Assembly (NCBI GenBank): GCA_020634415.1
Contig: JACKBT010000053.1
Coordinates: 1-30,420, forward strand
Reading direction: 5' to 3'
Source: Ardenticatenaceae bacterium
GTDB lineage: Bacteria > Chloroflexota > Anaerolineae > Promineifilales > Promineifilaceae
DNA length: 30,420 nt
This document shows positions 13,822 to 22,182 of this stretch, piece after piece. Positions within the stretch are counted from its first letter, which is position 1. Each line of letters begins with the position of its first letter. The position numbers and the translations under genes are program-made. The notes under the pieces are model-generated. The model was not told the origin of the DNA and made no database searches. It worked only from the letters and a program-made list of their open reading frames with translations.

Positions 13822-15045
13822 ATGAAATATGAACAATCAGACCCCGAATTAGCCGAACTCAAGGATACAGTTGCAGAAAAGCGTAAATATCATGTCTTGT
13901 TAGCTGATGATGCTCGTATGGTTGCCAGGAATTGGCTGGAAAGAATTGATTTAGCAGGTGCTGTTAGTTTTGGTTTACCAGAGATAGATGATAGATACCA
14001 TGTTTGGCGTGTTCCTCTTATAAGGACGGATGCCGAAGAGCGGGTTGGGGAGGTAGTCATAGATGCTTACACATCATTATTGTTAACCGATAAATCAACA
14101 ACACCAGAAATACTTGAAGCACGCTTGCTGCGACGGAAAACGGCCGTAACCAACCACAAAAAAACGAAAAAGAAAAAAAATTACAAACTTTCTACACTTC
14201 GTAACACCATCGCTGCTGGGGATGCAGAAGAAATTTTGCCCGAATTTCCTGAGGAATCAGTAGATTTGGTTTTTACCTCCCCTCCCTACTTTAATGCCCG
14301 CCCTGAATACGAAGATTATGTAACTTACGAAGAATATCTCCTGAAAATGCGAAAAATCATTCAAGCCTGTCACCGTGTTTTGAATGAGGGGCGGTTTTTT
14401 GTGATGAATATCTCTCCTGTTTTAATAAGACGGGCCAGCCGTAGCCAGGCTTCCAAAAGAATTGCCGTGCCCTTTGATATGCACCGTCTCTTTGTCGAGG
14501 AAGGTTTTGATTTTATTGATGATATTATCTGGATGAAGCCAGAAGGTGCGGGTTGGGCAACTGGTAGGGGACGGAGATTTGCTGCTGATAGAAATCCACT
14601 CCAATACAAGCCTGTGCCAGTTACAGAATATTTACTTGTATATCGCAAACAGTCAAAACATTTGATTGACTGGAATATTAGGACACACCCTGATCAGGAA
14701 TTGGTACAAGCCTCCAAGGTGGAAGATGGTTACGAAACGACCAATGTTTGGCAGATAACACCTGCTTATGATAAAGAACATCCAGCTATCTTCCCTGAAG
14801 AGTTGGCTCGTAAAGTGATCAGCTATTATTCCTTTGCAGATGATGTGGTGCTTGATCCTTTTGCAGGCTCAGGAACAGTTGGGCTGGCAGCGACAAAATT
14901 GAAGCGACGTTTTGTGTTGATTGATCAGGAGGCGCAATATGTTGACTTGATGCGAGAACGGGCAAAGTCATGGTTAGGCAAGCAAGCATCTGATGTTTTG
15001 TGCCTAAATTGTCCACCGATTTCGGTTGATGATATGCTCTTTTGA
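13822..15045 (+). CDS. Type II DNA methyltransferase (TSPPY, probably N4-cytosine)
   Basis: A 407-residue DNA methyltransferase in the beta-type order. Catalytic motif [17 protein letters not shown] (residues 152-166) precedes the SAM motif [17 protein letters not shown] (345-360). A TSPPY motif is typical of N4-cytosine enzymes, so N4-methylcytosine is likely but not certain. Residues 1-105 form an extra domain that ends at [15 protein letters not shown]. It has the look of a PepSY-like or other small alpha/beta domain and is joined by a Lys-rich linker (about 111-122, HKKTKKKKN). The linker begins exactly at the only ACGGCCGT copy in the cassette (14140). The gene is AT-richer than its surroundings and lacks a Shine-Dalgarno sequence. 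The restriction gene follows after ten bases. Confidence 0.9.
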   Translation: MKYEQSDPELAELKDTVAEKRKYHVLLADDARMVARNWLERIDLAGAVSFGLPEIDDRYHVWRVPLIRTDAEERVGEVVIDAYTSLLLTDKSTTPEILEARLLRRKTAVTNHKKTKKKKNYKLSTLRNTIAAGDAEEILPEFPEESVDLVFTSPPYFNARPEYEDYVTYEEYLLKMRKIIQACHRVLNEGRFFVMNISPVLIRRASRSQASKRIAVPFDMHRLFVEEGFDFIDDIIWMKPEGAGWATGRGRRFAADRNPLQYKPVPVTEYLLVYRKQSKHLIDWNIRTHPDQELVQASKVEDGYETTNVWQITPAYDKEHPAIFPEELARKVISYYSFADDVVLDPFAGSGTVGLAATKLKRRFVLIDQEAQYVDLMRERAKSWLGKQASDVLCLNCPPISVDDMLF

Positions 15046-15055
15046 GGGGAATTAT

Positions 15056-16165
15056 ATGAGCGAGGGTGAATCAATTAATAGCTTTGTGGATCTATTAAGT
15101 GAGGATGCTTATTCTTTGCTTAGTACCAGTGGTAGCGATTTAGTCCAAAAGATAGGTTTGGAAACAGCACGAACAGTTGTGTTAGATGTGTTATCGGGGC
15201 GCAATTTGCGTGATTCGACGGAAATGTTAACCCGATATAGATTGGCAGCTCTGAATGCGGCGGCTGTTGCTCTGATGCTAAATGGTAGTTTTTTACAAAA
15301 TGATTTTGTTGAAAAATTGCCGGAAATTGCGGAAAGGATTTTGCGACAAAAACAGTTATCGAAGCAGGAACGATGGTTGGCTCAATGGGTGTTAGGGTTG
15401 ACTGACAAAGCCTCTCAAAATGTTTTGCGTGACAATGCACATTTGTTGGCGGAATATCGCCAAAGATATGTAGCTATTTATGAAGAAGTGATTGTCCAAA
15501 ATAAGGTGAATTTTGGAGAGTTGAAAGCTCAAGTTTATTTGAATGATAATCATGTGGCCGATTTGAATTGGAAATTTATGCTCTATCTGTTGGGTATGAT
15601 TGGAGCGCAAACTTTAACAATTCGCGGGCCTGAGAAATCAGTTTATGGCAAGTTGTTTGAAAAACTGGTCTTGGGATCGTTGCTGCATATTTTGGGGTTT
15701 CAATACACAGGGACAAATAGTGCAGTCAAATTTCAACGGGAGTTCTGGTTATCATCTCAAGGGGAAAGACGCGAGAGTGATGCGACAGCACTTTGGGAGG
15801 CAGGCAATGGCGCACGGTTCGATATTGGTTTCATTGGGCGCGGTAATACGGAAATCTCACTGGATAAGGTGACACGATTTACACGAGAAGTAGAGCTTGG
15901 TCGTTCAACATGGTACATGGCTACCATTATCATCGTAGATCGTATTGGTAAAGGCAGTCGAATTAAGCAGTTAGCCCAACATGTTGAGGGAGATATTGTG
16001 CAAATGAGTTTGGCGTATTGGCCTCAAGAAGTTGCTCAAATTCTGCATCAGCGGATGGGTTTTGAGCATCCGCTTGTAACGATGCCTCGCTCTGACATAC
16101 ATGACTATCTTGCGCATGTAATACAAACTGTGCCATTAGCTGGTTTTCTTTCAAGAACTGAGTAG
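15056..16165 (+). CDS. Probable type II restriction endonuclease, CfrBI-like
   Basis: A 369-residue partner of the methyltransferase. ATG 15056 is preferred to the in-frame ATG at 15026 because AGGGGA lies eight bases before it. A helical N-terminal half leads to a PD-(D/E)XK-like core: YGKLFEKLVLGSLLHILGF (about 197-215, the usual helix before the active site), ERRESDATALW, RFDIGFIG (D256) and TREVELGRSTWY (E278 and E280). The E-x-E ending resembles BamHI-type active sites in place of the common E-x-K. From memory it is closest to the CfrBI family (C^CWWGG cutters with an N4-cytosine methyltransferase). That is a tentative family call and the recognition site cannot be read here. Position directly after the methyltransferase is the strongest evidence. 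Confidence 0.72.
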   Translation: MSEGESINSFVDLLSEDAYSLLSTSGSDLVQKIGLETARTVVLDVLSGRNLRDSTEMLTRYRLAALNAAAVALMLNGSFLQNDFVEKLPEIAERILRQKQLSKQERWLAQWVLGLTDKASQNVLRDNAHLLAEYRQRYVAIYEEVIVQNKVNFGELKAQVYLNDNHVADLNWKFMLYLLGMIGAQTLTIRGPEKSVYGKLFEKLVLGSLLHILGFQYTGTNSAVKFQREFWLSSQGERRESDATALWEAGNGARFDIGFIGRGNTEISLDKVTRFTREVELGRSTWYMATIIIVDRIGKGSRIKQLAQHVEGDIVQMSLAYWPQEVAQILHQRMGFEHPLVTMPRSDIHDYLAHVIQTVPLAGFLSRTE

Positions 16166-16221
16166 ATAGTTTGGGTAAATACAATGCAAGGAAGCCTAAA
16201 AAAAGATGGTGGATGGTAATG

Positions 16222-17304
16222 ATGTCTAATACGCTTTCAAACCACGAACGGCCGTTTGAACTCGGCCTCTATAATTTTGTAGACAACGGCGCATTTCTGA
16301 ACCCCAAGCAGCGCCAAAACCCGGTAGAGATTATGCAAAATCTGCTGGAGGCGATTGCGTTGGCGGATGAGGTGGGGCTGGATGTGTATGCTATTGGCGA
16401 ACATCACCGCGAGGAGTATCTGGTGTCGTCGCCAGCGGTGGTGTTGGCGGCGGCGGCGGCGCGGACGAAACGGATTCGGTTGTCAACGGCCGTTACCGTC
16501 CTCAGTTCCGATGATCCGGTGCGTGTGTGGCAAAGTTTTGCCACGTTGGATTTGATCGCAAACGGCCGTGCCGAAATCATGGCCGGACGCGGCTCCTTCA
16601 TCGAATCCTTCCCCCTCTTTGGCTACGACCTCAACGACTACGGTGCCTTGTTCGACGAAAAATTGCGCCTGCTCATCCAACTGCGCGACAATGAACGCAT
16701 CAGTTGGTCGGGCCAGTTCCGCGCTCCCATTCACGATCTGCCCGTGTATCCGCGCCCGGTGCAAAAAAAGATGCCCATTTGGGTGGCAGTGGGCGGCACA
16801 CCGGCCTCGGTGGTGCGGGCGGCTTCGCTGGAACTGCCGATGGCTTTTGCCATCATCGGCGGGATGCCGGAGCGGTTTGCGCCTTACTTTGATTTGTATC
16901 GCCGGGCGGCGGCGGAGCATGGTTTTGACCCGAATGTGCTGCCCGTGAGTGTGAATTCACATGGCTTTATTGCGGACACGACGGAAACGGCCGTTAACGC
17001 CCACTACCCCGCCGCCACCGCCATGATGAACAAAATCGGCCGTGAGCGGGGCTGGTCGCCCGCCAGCCAATCCCAGTTGGAGCAGCAGCGCCATCTGCGC
17101 GGCTCCGATTTTGTGGGCAATCCTGACGAGATTATCGAGAAGATATTGTTCCAGCACGATCTGTTTCAGCACCAACGCTTTTTGCTCTACATGGGCAACA
17201 ACAGCATTGAGCACAAGCTGATGCTGCGGGCGATTGAACTGTTTGGCACGAAGGTGGCACCAGTGGTTCGGGAGGAAATCGGCCGTCGCAACGCAGCCAA
17301 ATGA
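16222..17304 (+). CDS. LLM-class flavin-dependent oxidoreductase (luciferase-like)
   Basis: About 360 residues of the bacterial luciferase-like TIM-barrel family, which uses reduced FMN or F420 for oxygenation or hydride transfer. Visible segments: FELGLYNFVDNG at the start, ALADEVGLDVYAIGEHHREEYLVSSPAVVL (given in part: the catalytic-site GEHHREEY), TKRIRLSTAVTVLSSDDPVRV, the phosphate-binding GRAEIMAGRGSFIESFPLFG, and PIWVAVGGTPASVVRAA. The ATG cluster at 16213-16224 makes the exact start uncertain; an upstream TTG at 16171 is unlikely. The substrate is unknown. It ends at a perfect 20-bp hairpin shared with the converging beta-helix gene. Three ACGGCCGT copies within it coincide with visible switches from G/T-rich to C-rich third positions. 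Confidence 0.9.
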   Translation: MSNTLSNHERPFELGLYNFVDNGAFLNPKQRQNPVEIMQNLLEAIALADEVGLDVYAIGEHHREEYLVSSPAVVLAAAAARTKRIRLSTAVTVLSSDDPVRVWQSFATLDLIANGRAEIMAGRGSFIESFPLFGYDLNDYGALFDEKLRLLIQLRDNERISWSGQFRAPIHDLPVYPRPVQKKMPIWVAVGGTPASVVRAASLELPMAFAIIGGMPERFAPYFDLYRRAAAEHGFDPNVLPVSVNSHGFIADTTETAVNAHYPAATAMMNKIGRERGWSPASQSQLEQQRHLRGSDFVGNPDEIIEKILFQHDLFQHQRFLLYMGNNSIEHKLMLRAIELFGTKVAPVVREEIGRRNAAK

Positions 17305-17339
17305 TAAAAAATATGGTTCTTGGGGATTTCGTTTGAATC

Positions 17340-17395
17340 GGAGTGGAGGCTTTAGCCGGAACGTTTTCATGAACCCCGGCTAAAGCCTCCACTCC
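17340..17395. terminator. Perfect 20-bp hairpin between converging genes
   Basis: GGAGTGGAGGCTTTAGCCGG (17340-17359) and its exact reverse complement (17376-17395) surround a 16-base loop. There is no T tract. It can terminate both converging transcripts, but its perfection and the GGCTTTAGCC core are also typical of dispersed palindromic repeats. Confidence 0.75.
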
Positions 17396-17408
17396 TTCTA
17401 ACCCAATT

Positions 17409-19883
17409 TCATTTGCGCATAATGGGCAAGTAGGTCTTGTTAAGCCCGCCAAATAGGGCAACGGTGTAAGGTTCGCCCGCGGTGTGGGTGATGGTGAGTG
17501 TGCCGTTGTGGGGGCCAGCCGTAGCCGGTGTGTAGCTGACGTTGATGGTGCAGCTTGTGTCGGTGGCCAGGGTGGCGGGGCAGTTATTGGTCTGGCTGAA
17601 ATGGGTGGTGATGGTGATGTTGTTAATCGGCAAGGGGCTGCCGGTGACGTTGTGCAGGGTGACGGGTTGGGGCGGGCTGCTGGCATCGTCAAAGATTAAC
17701 TGATCGGGGGAGATGGCTACTTCGCCGCTGTCAATTAAGATGCGGGAGGTGAAAGGGGCCAGGCTAAAGCTGCCCGTCATCACATTTTGATCCAAATCGA
17801 GGTAGAGGCGGCTGCCCAAATCAATCAGCAGCGGACTTTGGGTGTTGTTGTAGAAGATACGCGAGAGGGGCGGCTCGCCGACGTTCAGGGTGAACCAGTT
17901 GGCTGTGGAATGGGCATCGTGGCCGCTGTTGGCCTGCCATTGGGCCAGCGTTTGCAGGTTGAAGCCGATGGAGATGTTGTCGGCGCGGTAGGGGTTGAAG
18001 TAGTCGTTGAAATCGGCCGTGCCGATGTTGCTGCCATCGGCACCTTCAGTGTGCAGCGTCTTGGCAAAGGTGAAGTTGTCAGTGAAATTCAAGCCGTACA
18101 GAATGTTGTTACTTAAAGACGAGATGTGGGTAGGGCTGCCATACAGCCCAATCTGGCCGCGACTCATCGAGCCGGCGTTGTTATTGTAGACGGTGTTGCC
18201 TGTGACGGAGGCGCGTGAGTTCTGAATTAAAATGCCGTCAATGGTCGAGCCGATGACGGTGTTGTCGGCGATGGTGATGTTGTCGGCGGCGTTGTCTATG
18301 TAGATGCCGATGCCGAAGAGGGGTTGGAAGGCGGGCGCGGCGCCGTCGGTGCTGCCGGTGGCGGAGATGATGATGTTGTGCTGGATGGTGACATCGTGGG
18401 CGTTGGTGGTGGCGAAGTTGCCGCTGCCGTAGACGGAGATGCCGCCGTTGTCGCCTTTGGCGTAGCCGGATTGTTGGATGCTGTTGTATTGGATGGTGCT
18501 GCTGCCGCCGAACATCTGGATGCCGCTGCTGCCGGTGCGCTCCAGGTGGTTGTATTCGATGGTGTTGCCGAAGCCGCTGAAGGCGGGCTGGTCAACGGGG
18601 AAGCGCATGGCCATGCCGTCGCGGGTGCAGAAGCCGCCGCCATCGGTGATGGCGCAGCCCATGCCATCTCGCCCCAGGTTTTCGATGAGGGCGATGTCGC
18701 GGATGGTGTTGTTGCGGTAGGTGGAGTTGGTGGTGTAGCTGTTAACGGCCGTATGATTGGCCCGCTCAATCACATTATCCTCCACCAAAATATCATGCCC
18801 ACCGCGCCAGCCGCTGTTTGGCCCGGCATTCCAGACCCAGGTGGCAAAAAAGATGCCCGCATTATCCACATCGCGGATGAGCAGGTGGCGTAAGGTGAGA
18901 TGGCTGTTGTCCTCCAGCTCCAAATTGCGCGGCGTGGTCACGCCATTGTCAAACCAGCGGCTCACTTCCAGATTATCAAGCACCACATAATGAATCTCAT
19001 CTTGCAGATGCCGCCCCAAAATGATGCCGCCGTGAAAGCCCTCGTCCGCGCCCGTAATGACCACTGAGCCAGCGATGTTGCTGGGTGTGCCGCCGCTGTG
19101 ATAGAGGTAGACGCGGTGACTGGCTGTGTCGTAATACCATTCGCCTTCCTGGTCGAGCGTGTTGAGGTGGTTGCTGAGGAAGTAGCCCCAGTCGGTGCAG
19201 TTGCCGCTCCAACAGTCGGGGAAGGTGTTGAGGGTGAGGGTGGAGCCGCTGCTGCTGGCGACGCTGCGGTTGAGGATGTACCAGCGCATCCCTTTGATGT
19301 GCGCCCGTGCGCCGCTCCAATTGCCTGGCGGTAGCTGGTTGTCGCTGATACTGCTGCCGTTGTGGCTGTCTATGGTGCTGTAGCCGCCATTGCCGCTGCC
19401 GAGGTTGGGCCAACGGCCGAATGGCAATCGCGCCTCCCCTTGAAAAAGCTGATTCACCCCATCCTGGAACAGCCCGGCGTTGCCGCCAGCGGCCAGATCA
19501 GCGACATAGATATTGCCACTGTGCAGCGACCAGCCCGTAACAGGTTGTGCGCCGGAGAAAACAGGTTTGTTGGCGCAGTTGGCGGGGTAGCTGCTGTAGG
19601 TGATGGGGCTAACGGCCGTGCCGGAGTGGGTGACGACGAGGGATTGGGTGCGCCAGGTATCACCACATTTGAAGAGAACGGTGTCGCCAGGCTGCAAGTT
19701 GAGGCTGTTGACGTGAGTGATACTGGCAAACGCTGTACCTTCGGAGAGGCCGTTGTGGGCATCGCTGCCGCTGGAACTGCTGACGTAGTAGGTTGTGCCG
19801 CCTGCGCTTTGGGAGATAGGCGTTGTCTGTTGTGTGAGGAGAATGAGGAAAAAGGCGAGGGTATAAATAGATTTTCTGGACAT
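17409..19883 (-). CDS. Secreted right-handed parallel beta-helix protein
   Basis: An 824-residue exported protein. The signal peptide is about 1-27 (RKSIYTLAFFLILLTQQTTPISQSA). After it, TTYYVSSSSGSDAHNGLSEG TAFASI is the usual entry to pectate-lyase-like beta-helix proteins. Residues about 270-600 are a long series of N-rich turns such as NNTIRDI, NTIEYNHLERTGSSGIQM, HNIIISATG and DNITIADNTVIGSTIDGILI, i.e. stacked helix coils. The C-terminal 130 residues (VAISPDQLIFDDASS, TDTSCTINVSYTPATAGPHN) form a choice-of-anchor-D-like Ig domain. The last residues KTYLPIMRK resemble the YLP-type tails I remember at the end of many Chloroflexota secreted proteins. It probably binds or cleaves polysaccharide at the surface, consistent with the neighbouring glycan locus. 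Catalytic residues were not identified. Confidence 0.88.
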   Translation of the reverse strand: MSRKSIYTLAFFLILLTQQTTPISQSAGGTTYYVSSSSGSDAHNGLSEGTAFASITHVNSLNLQPGDTVLFKCGDTWRTQSLVVTHSGTAVSPITYSSYPANCANKPVFSGAQPVTGWSLHSGNIYVADLAAGGNAGLFQDGVNQLFQGEARLPFGRWPNLGSGNGGYSTIDSHNGSSISDNQLPPGNWSGARAHIKGMRWYILNRSVASSSGSTLTLNTFPDCWSGNCTDWGYFLSNHLNTLDQEGEWYYDTASHRVYLYHSGGTPSNIAGSVVITGADEGFHGGIILGRHLQDEIHYVVLDNLEVSRWFDNGVTTPRNLELEDNSHLTLRHLLIRDVDNAGIFFATWVWNAGPNSGWRGGHDILVEDNVIERANHTAVNSYTTNSTYRNNTIRDIALIENLGRDGMGCAITDGGGFCTRDGMAMRFPVDQPAFSGFGNTIEYNHLERTGSSGIQMFGGSSTIQYNSIQQSGYAKGDNGGISVYGSGNFATTNAHDVTIQHNIIISATGSTDGAAPAFQPLFGIGIYIDNAADNITIADNTVIGSTIDGILIQNSRASVTGNTVYNNNAGSMSRGQIGLYGSPTHISSLSNNILYGLNFTDNFTFAKTLHTEGADGSNIGTADFNDYFNPYRADNISIGFNLQTLAQWQANSGHDAHSTANWFTLNVGEPPLSRIFYNNTQSPLLIDLGSRLYLDLDQNVMTGSFSLAPFTSRILIDSGEVAISPDQLIFDDASSPPQPVTLHNVTGSPLPINNITITTHFSQTNNCPATLATDTSCTINVSYTPATAGPHNGTLTITHTAGEPYTVALFGGLNKTYLPIMRK

Positions 19884-19901
19884 GGTTTGGTTCTCCTTGT
19901 A

Positions 19902-19935
19902 AGGTGCAAGGCACGGTAGTCCGTGCTTTGCACCT
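19902..19935. repeat. Inverted repeat upstream of the beta-helix gene
   Basis: AGGTGCAAGGCACGG (19902-19916) and CCGTGCTTTGCACCT (19921-19935) make a 15-bp stem with one G-U-compatible mismatch and a 4-base loop. It lies between the dehydratase stop (19981) and the beta-helix start (19883), where it may terminate the upstream operon and separate the two expression units. Confidence 0.7.
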
Positions 19936-19980
19936 ATTGTAATAAGGACGAACCAAATGGCAGTAGCCTTTCCCGGCTAC

Positions 19981-21087
19981 TTATGAGACCCAGGGCAGTC
20001 CGAGGGCGTGGGCCTGTTGGGTGTAGTTGTGGATGTGCTGCCAGCCGACGGCGTACATGTCTTCTTGGGCGACGAATGATTTGTGCCAGGCGACAATATC
20101 GGCCAGGGCTTCTTCCCAGGTGTAAACGGGCCGCCAGCCGAGGCGAACGGCCGCTTTCTCCCAACTCAAACGCAAATAACCCGTCTCTACTTTGGCATAA
20201 TTGGGATCGGTGTGCAGCCATTGGCCGGAACCCCACAGTTCAATCAGCTTTTCGGCGAGGGCCTGGGCGGGAATGCCTTTGACTTCCAGGGGGCCAAAGT
20301 TCCAGGCTTCAGCAAAAGAGACATCGCCTTGCAGCAGCTTAGCTCCCAGCCACAGGTAGCCGCTGAGCGGCTCTAGGACAAGCTGCCAGGGGCGTACACT
20401 GAGTGGGTTGCGGATGCCGATGGGTTCGCCGTTGATGAGGGCTTTCATGCAGTCGGGTACGAGGCGGTAGGGGGCAAAATCGCCGCCGCCGATGACGTTG
20501 CCAGCCCGAACGGAGGCGATGCCTACGCCGTGTTCGCCGTATTTGGCGGTGGGGAAGTAGGTTTCGCGGTAGGAGGCGATGGCTAATTCGGCCATGGCTT
20601 TGCTGGCGCTGTAGGGATCGTGACCACCGAGGCGATCAATCTCGCGGTAGCCCCACAGCCATTCGGCATCGTGGTATACCTTGTCGGTGGTGATGCTGAC
20701 GAGGGCGCGGACGCTGTTGGTCTGGCGGATGGCTTCTAGCATGTTGACGGTGCCGAGGGCGTTGGTGTGCATGGTGAGGTGGGGTTCGGTGACGGATCGG
20801 AGGACGATAGGCTGGGCGGAGAGGTGGAAGACGATGGTGGGTTGATGGGTGACGATGACTTCGTGCAGTTGGTCGTAGTCGCGGATGTCGCCGCGGATGT
20901 CGGTGATGTGCTGGCTGAGGTTGCTGAGGATGAAGTTGCTGGGGGTGGTGGGTGGTTCGGGGAGGGCATAGCCGATGACGTTGGCTCCTAGCCGTTGTAG
21001 CCAAAGGGCGAGCCAGGAGCCTTTGAAGCCGGTGTGGCCGGTGACGAGGACAGTACGGTTTTGGTAGATGTTGTTGAAGGGGGTCAT
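19981..21087 (-). CDS. rfbG: CDP-glucose 4,6-dehydratase
   Basis: Short-chain dehydrogenase of 368 residues that converts CDP-glucose to CDP-4-keto-6-deoxyglucose, the entry to several dideoxy and deoxy sugars. The NAD-binding motif is VLVTGHTGFKGSWLALWL (about 13-30), where the GHTGFKGSW form is characteristic of this enzyme group. Catalytic Y-x-x-x-K is DPYSASKAMAELA (Y at about 153), preceded by SITTDKVY. Also typical are SVRAGNVIGGGDFAPYRLVPD, RPWQLVLEPLSGYL and the C-terminal WHKSF. The cytidylyltransferase (rfbF) and further deoxysugar genes are not in the window, so the final sugar is unknown. It follows two glycosyltransferase genes in the same direction. Confidence 0.95.
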   Translation of the reverse strand: MTPFNNIYQNRTVLVTGHTGFKGSWLALWLQRLGANVIGYALPEPPTTPSNFILSNLSQHITDIRGDIRDYDQLHEVIVTHQPTIVFHLSAQPIVLRSVTEPHLTMHTNALGTVNMLEAIRQTNSVRALVSITTDKVYHDAEWLWGYREIDRLGGHDPYSASKAMAELAIASYRETYFPTAKYGEHGVGIASVRAGNVIGGGDFAPYRLVPDCMKALINGEPIGIRNPLSVRPWQLVLEPLSGYLWLGAKLLQGDVSFAEAWNFGPLEVKGIPAQALAEKLIELWGSGQWLHTDPNYAKVETGYLRLSWEKAAVRLGWRPVYTWEEALADIVAWHKSFVAQEDMYAVGWQHIHNYTQQAHALGLPWVS

Positions 21088-21099
21088 AGTGTTTGTGTC

Positions 21100-22182
21100 C
21101 TATGGGTTGACATAACGATTGAGCCGCTCGACGTAATGGGTGAGGCTCATGTAGTTTTCGATGCGGGAACGGCCGTTGCGTCCCATTTCTTGGGCTAATT
21201 CGGGGTGTTGCAATAAATGTTGAATGGCCTGGCGCATGGCCTGGACGTTGCCGGGGGGGACGTAGATGCCCGTCTCGTCGGCGACGACTACATCCGTTTG
21301 GCCGGGGGTGCTGGAGCAGATGACGGCTTTGCCCATAGACATGGCCTCAAGAAGGGCGGTAACACCGGCCTGGAATTCCACGTTGTAGAGGGGCATCACC
21401 AAAAATTGGCTCATGTCGTAAAGATCGCGCAGTTCAAACTGGGTGAAACGCTGGACGGTGACGTTGGGGGGGATGGTTTGATCGGCGGTGGTGTCGGCAC
21501 GTTTGGACCAAGGGCTAGCGGCGGCGGCAACGAGATGGACGTTTAACCCGTCAACGGCTTTGAGTAAGGTGGGATAATCACGAAATTCCAAACCGACGGC
21601 ACAGATGATGGGCATTTGTTTGTCTAGGCTGGCGCGGAGGGCGGGTTGTGTCTCGCCAGCTTGTTCGGGGGAGAAGAAGTGGTCGTCTACCATGAAGGGG
21701 GTGAAGACGACGCGCTCTGGGGGGACGTGCCAGCGGTCTTGGATGAACTGTTTTTGCCAGGTGGCGTAGACGAAGAAGATGTCTATGTGGGACTGGATTT
21801 TGAGCCAGTCGAAGAAGAGCATTTTTTTGCCGACGGAGAGGATGTGGCCGATGGCGAGGTGGCGGGCGCGTTGGCCGAAGCTGGCGAATTTGAGGAGCAG
21901 GGCGAGGGGGATGGCGATCTGTTCGCCGTCGGTGAAGATGACGCGGTATTGGCGGCGTTTTTTGTAGCAGGCCCAGGCGAGTAGGGCGTTGTTGCCGGCG
22001 ATTTTTTGGATGAGACGGCCGATCCTACCGCTTTGCTGTTGTGCTTTTTGGTAGTCTATGAGGTCGGCTTTGAAGGTGCGGGCCATGGCGATGTAGTCGG
22101 TTAACGGCCGTTTGCCTGCGGCGATCTGTTCTTCAATATCTGCGGGAATGTTGCCGGACACGGTTAGGAGTACGTCGTTCAT
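21100..22182 (-). CDS. GT4-type glycosyltransferase
   Basis: A 360-residue GT-B-fold glycosyltransferase (GT4-like). The C-terminal nucleotide-sugar domain shows PIICAVGLEFRDYPTLLKAVDGL (start of the domain; quoted in part as GLEFRDYPTL), NVTVQRFTQFELRDLYDMSQFLVMPLY and the E-x7-E region FQAGVTALLEAMSMGKAVICSSTPG (preceded by VE), then DETGIYVPPGNVQAM. No membrane segment is present, so it is cytoplasmic or peripheral. The start overlaps the stop of the preceding glycosyltransferase as ATGA, so the two are coupled. The donor and acceptor are unknown. Confidence 0.88.
   Translation of the reverse strand: MNDVLLTVSGNIPADIEEQIAAGKRPLTDYIAMARTFKADLIDYQKAQQQSGRIGRLIQKIAGNNALLAWACYKKRRQYRVIFTDGEQIAIPLALLLKFASFGQRARHLAIGHILSVGKKMLFFDWLKIQSHIDIFFVYATWQKQFIQDRWHVPPERVVFTPFMVDDHFFSPEQAGETQPALRASLDKQMPIICAVGLEFRDYPTLLKAVDGLNVHLVAAAASPWSKRADTTADQTIPPNVTVQRFTQFELRDLYDMSQFLVMPLYNVEFQAGVTALLEAMSMGKAVICSSTPGQTDVVVADETGIYVPPGNVQAMRQAIQHLLQHPELAQEMGRNGRSRIENYMSLTHYVERLNRYVNP

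Noticed and set aside
13822..16165. Avoidance of CCWWGG sites as support for a CfrBI-like specificity
   Set aside because: Several CCWWGG sites are visible in the window (for example near 20594, 21506, 22083, 22462 and 29530), so no avoidance can be claimed.
17484..19383. Several long plus-strand frames opposite the beta-helix gene
   Set aside because: They are Gly/Val/Ala-rich mirror frames of a high-GC coding region and contain no family motif or signal.
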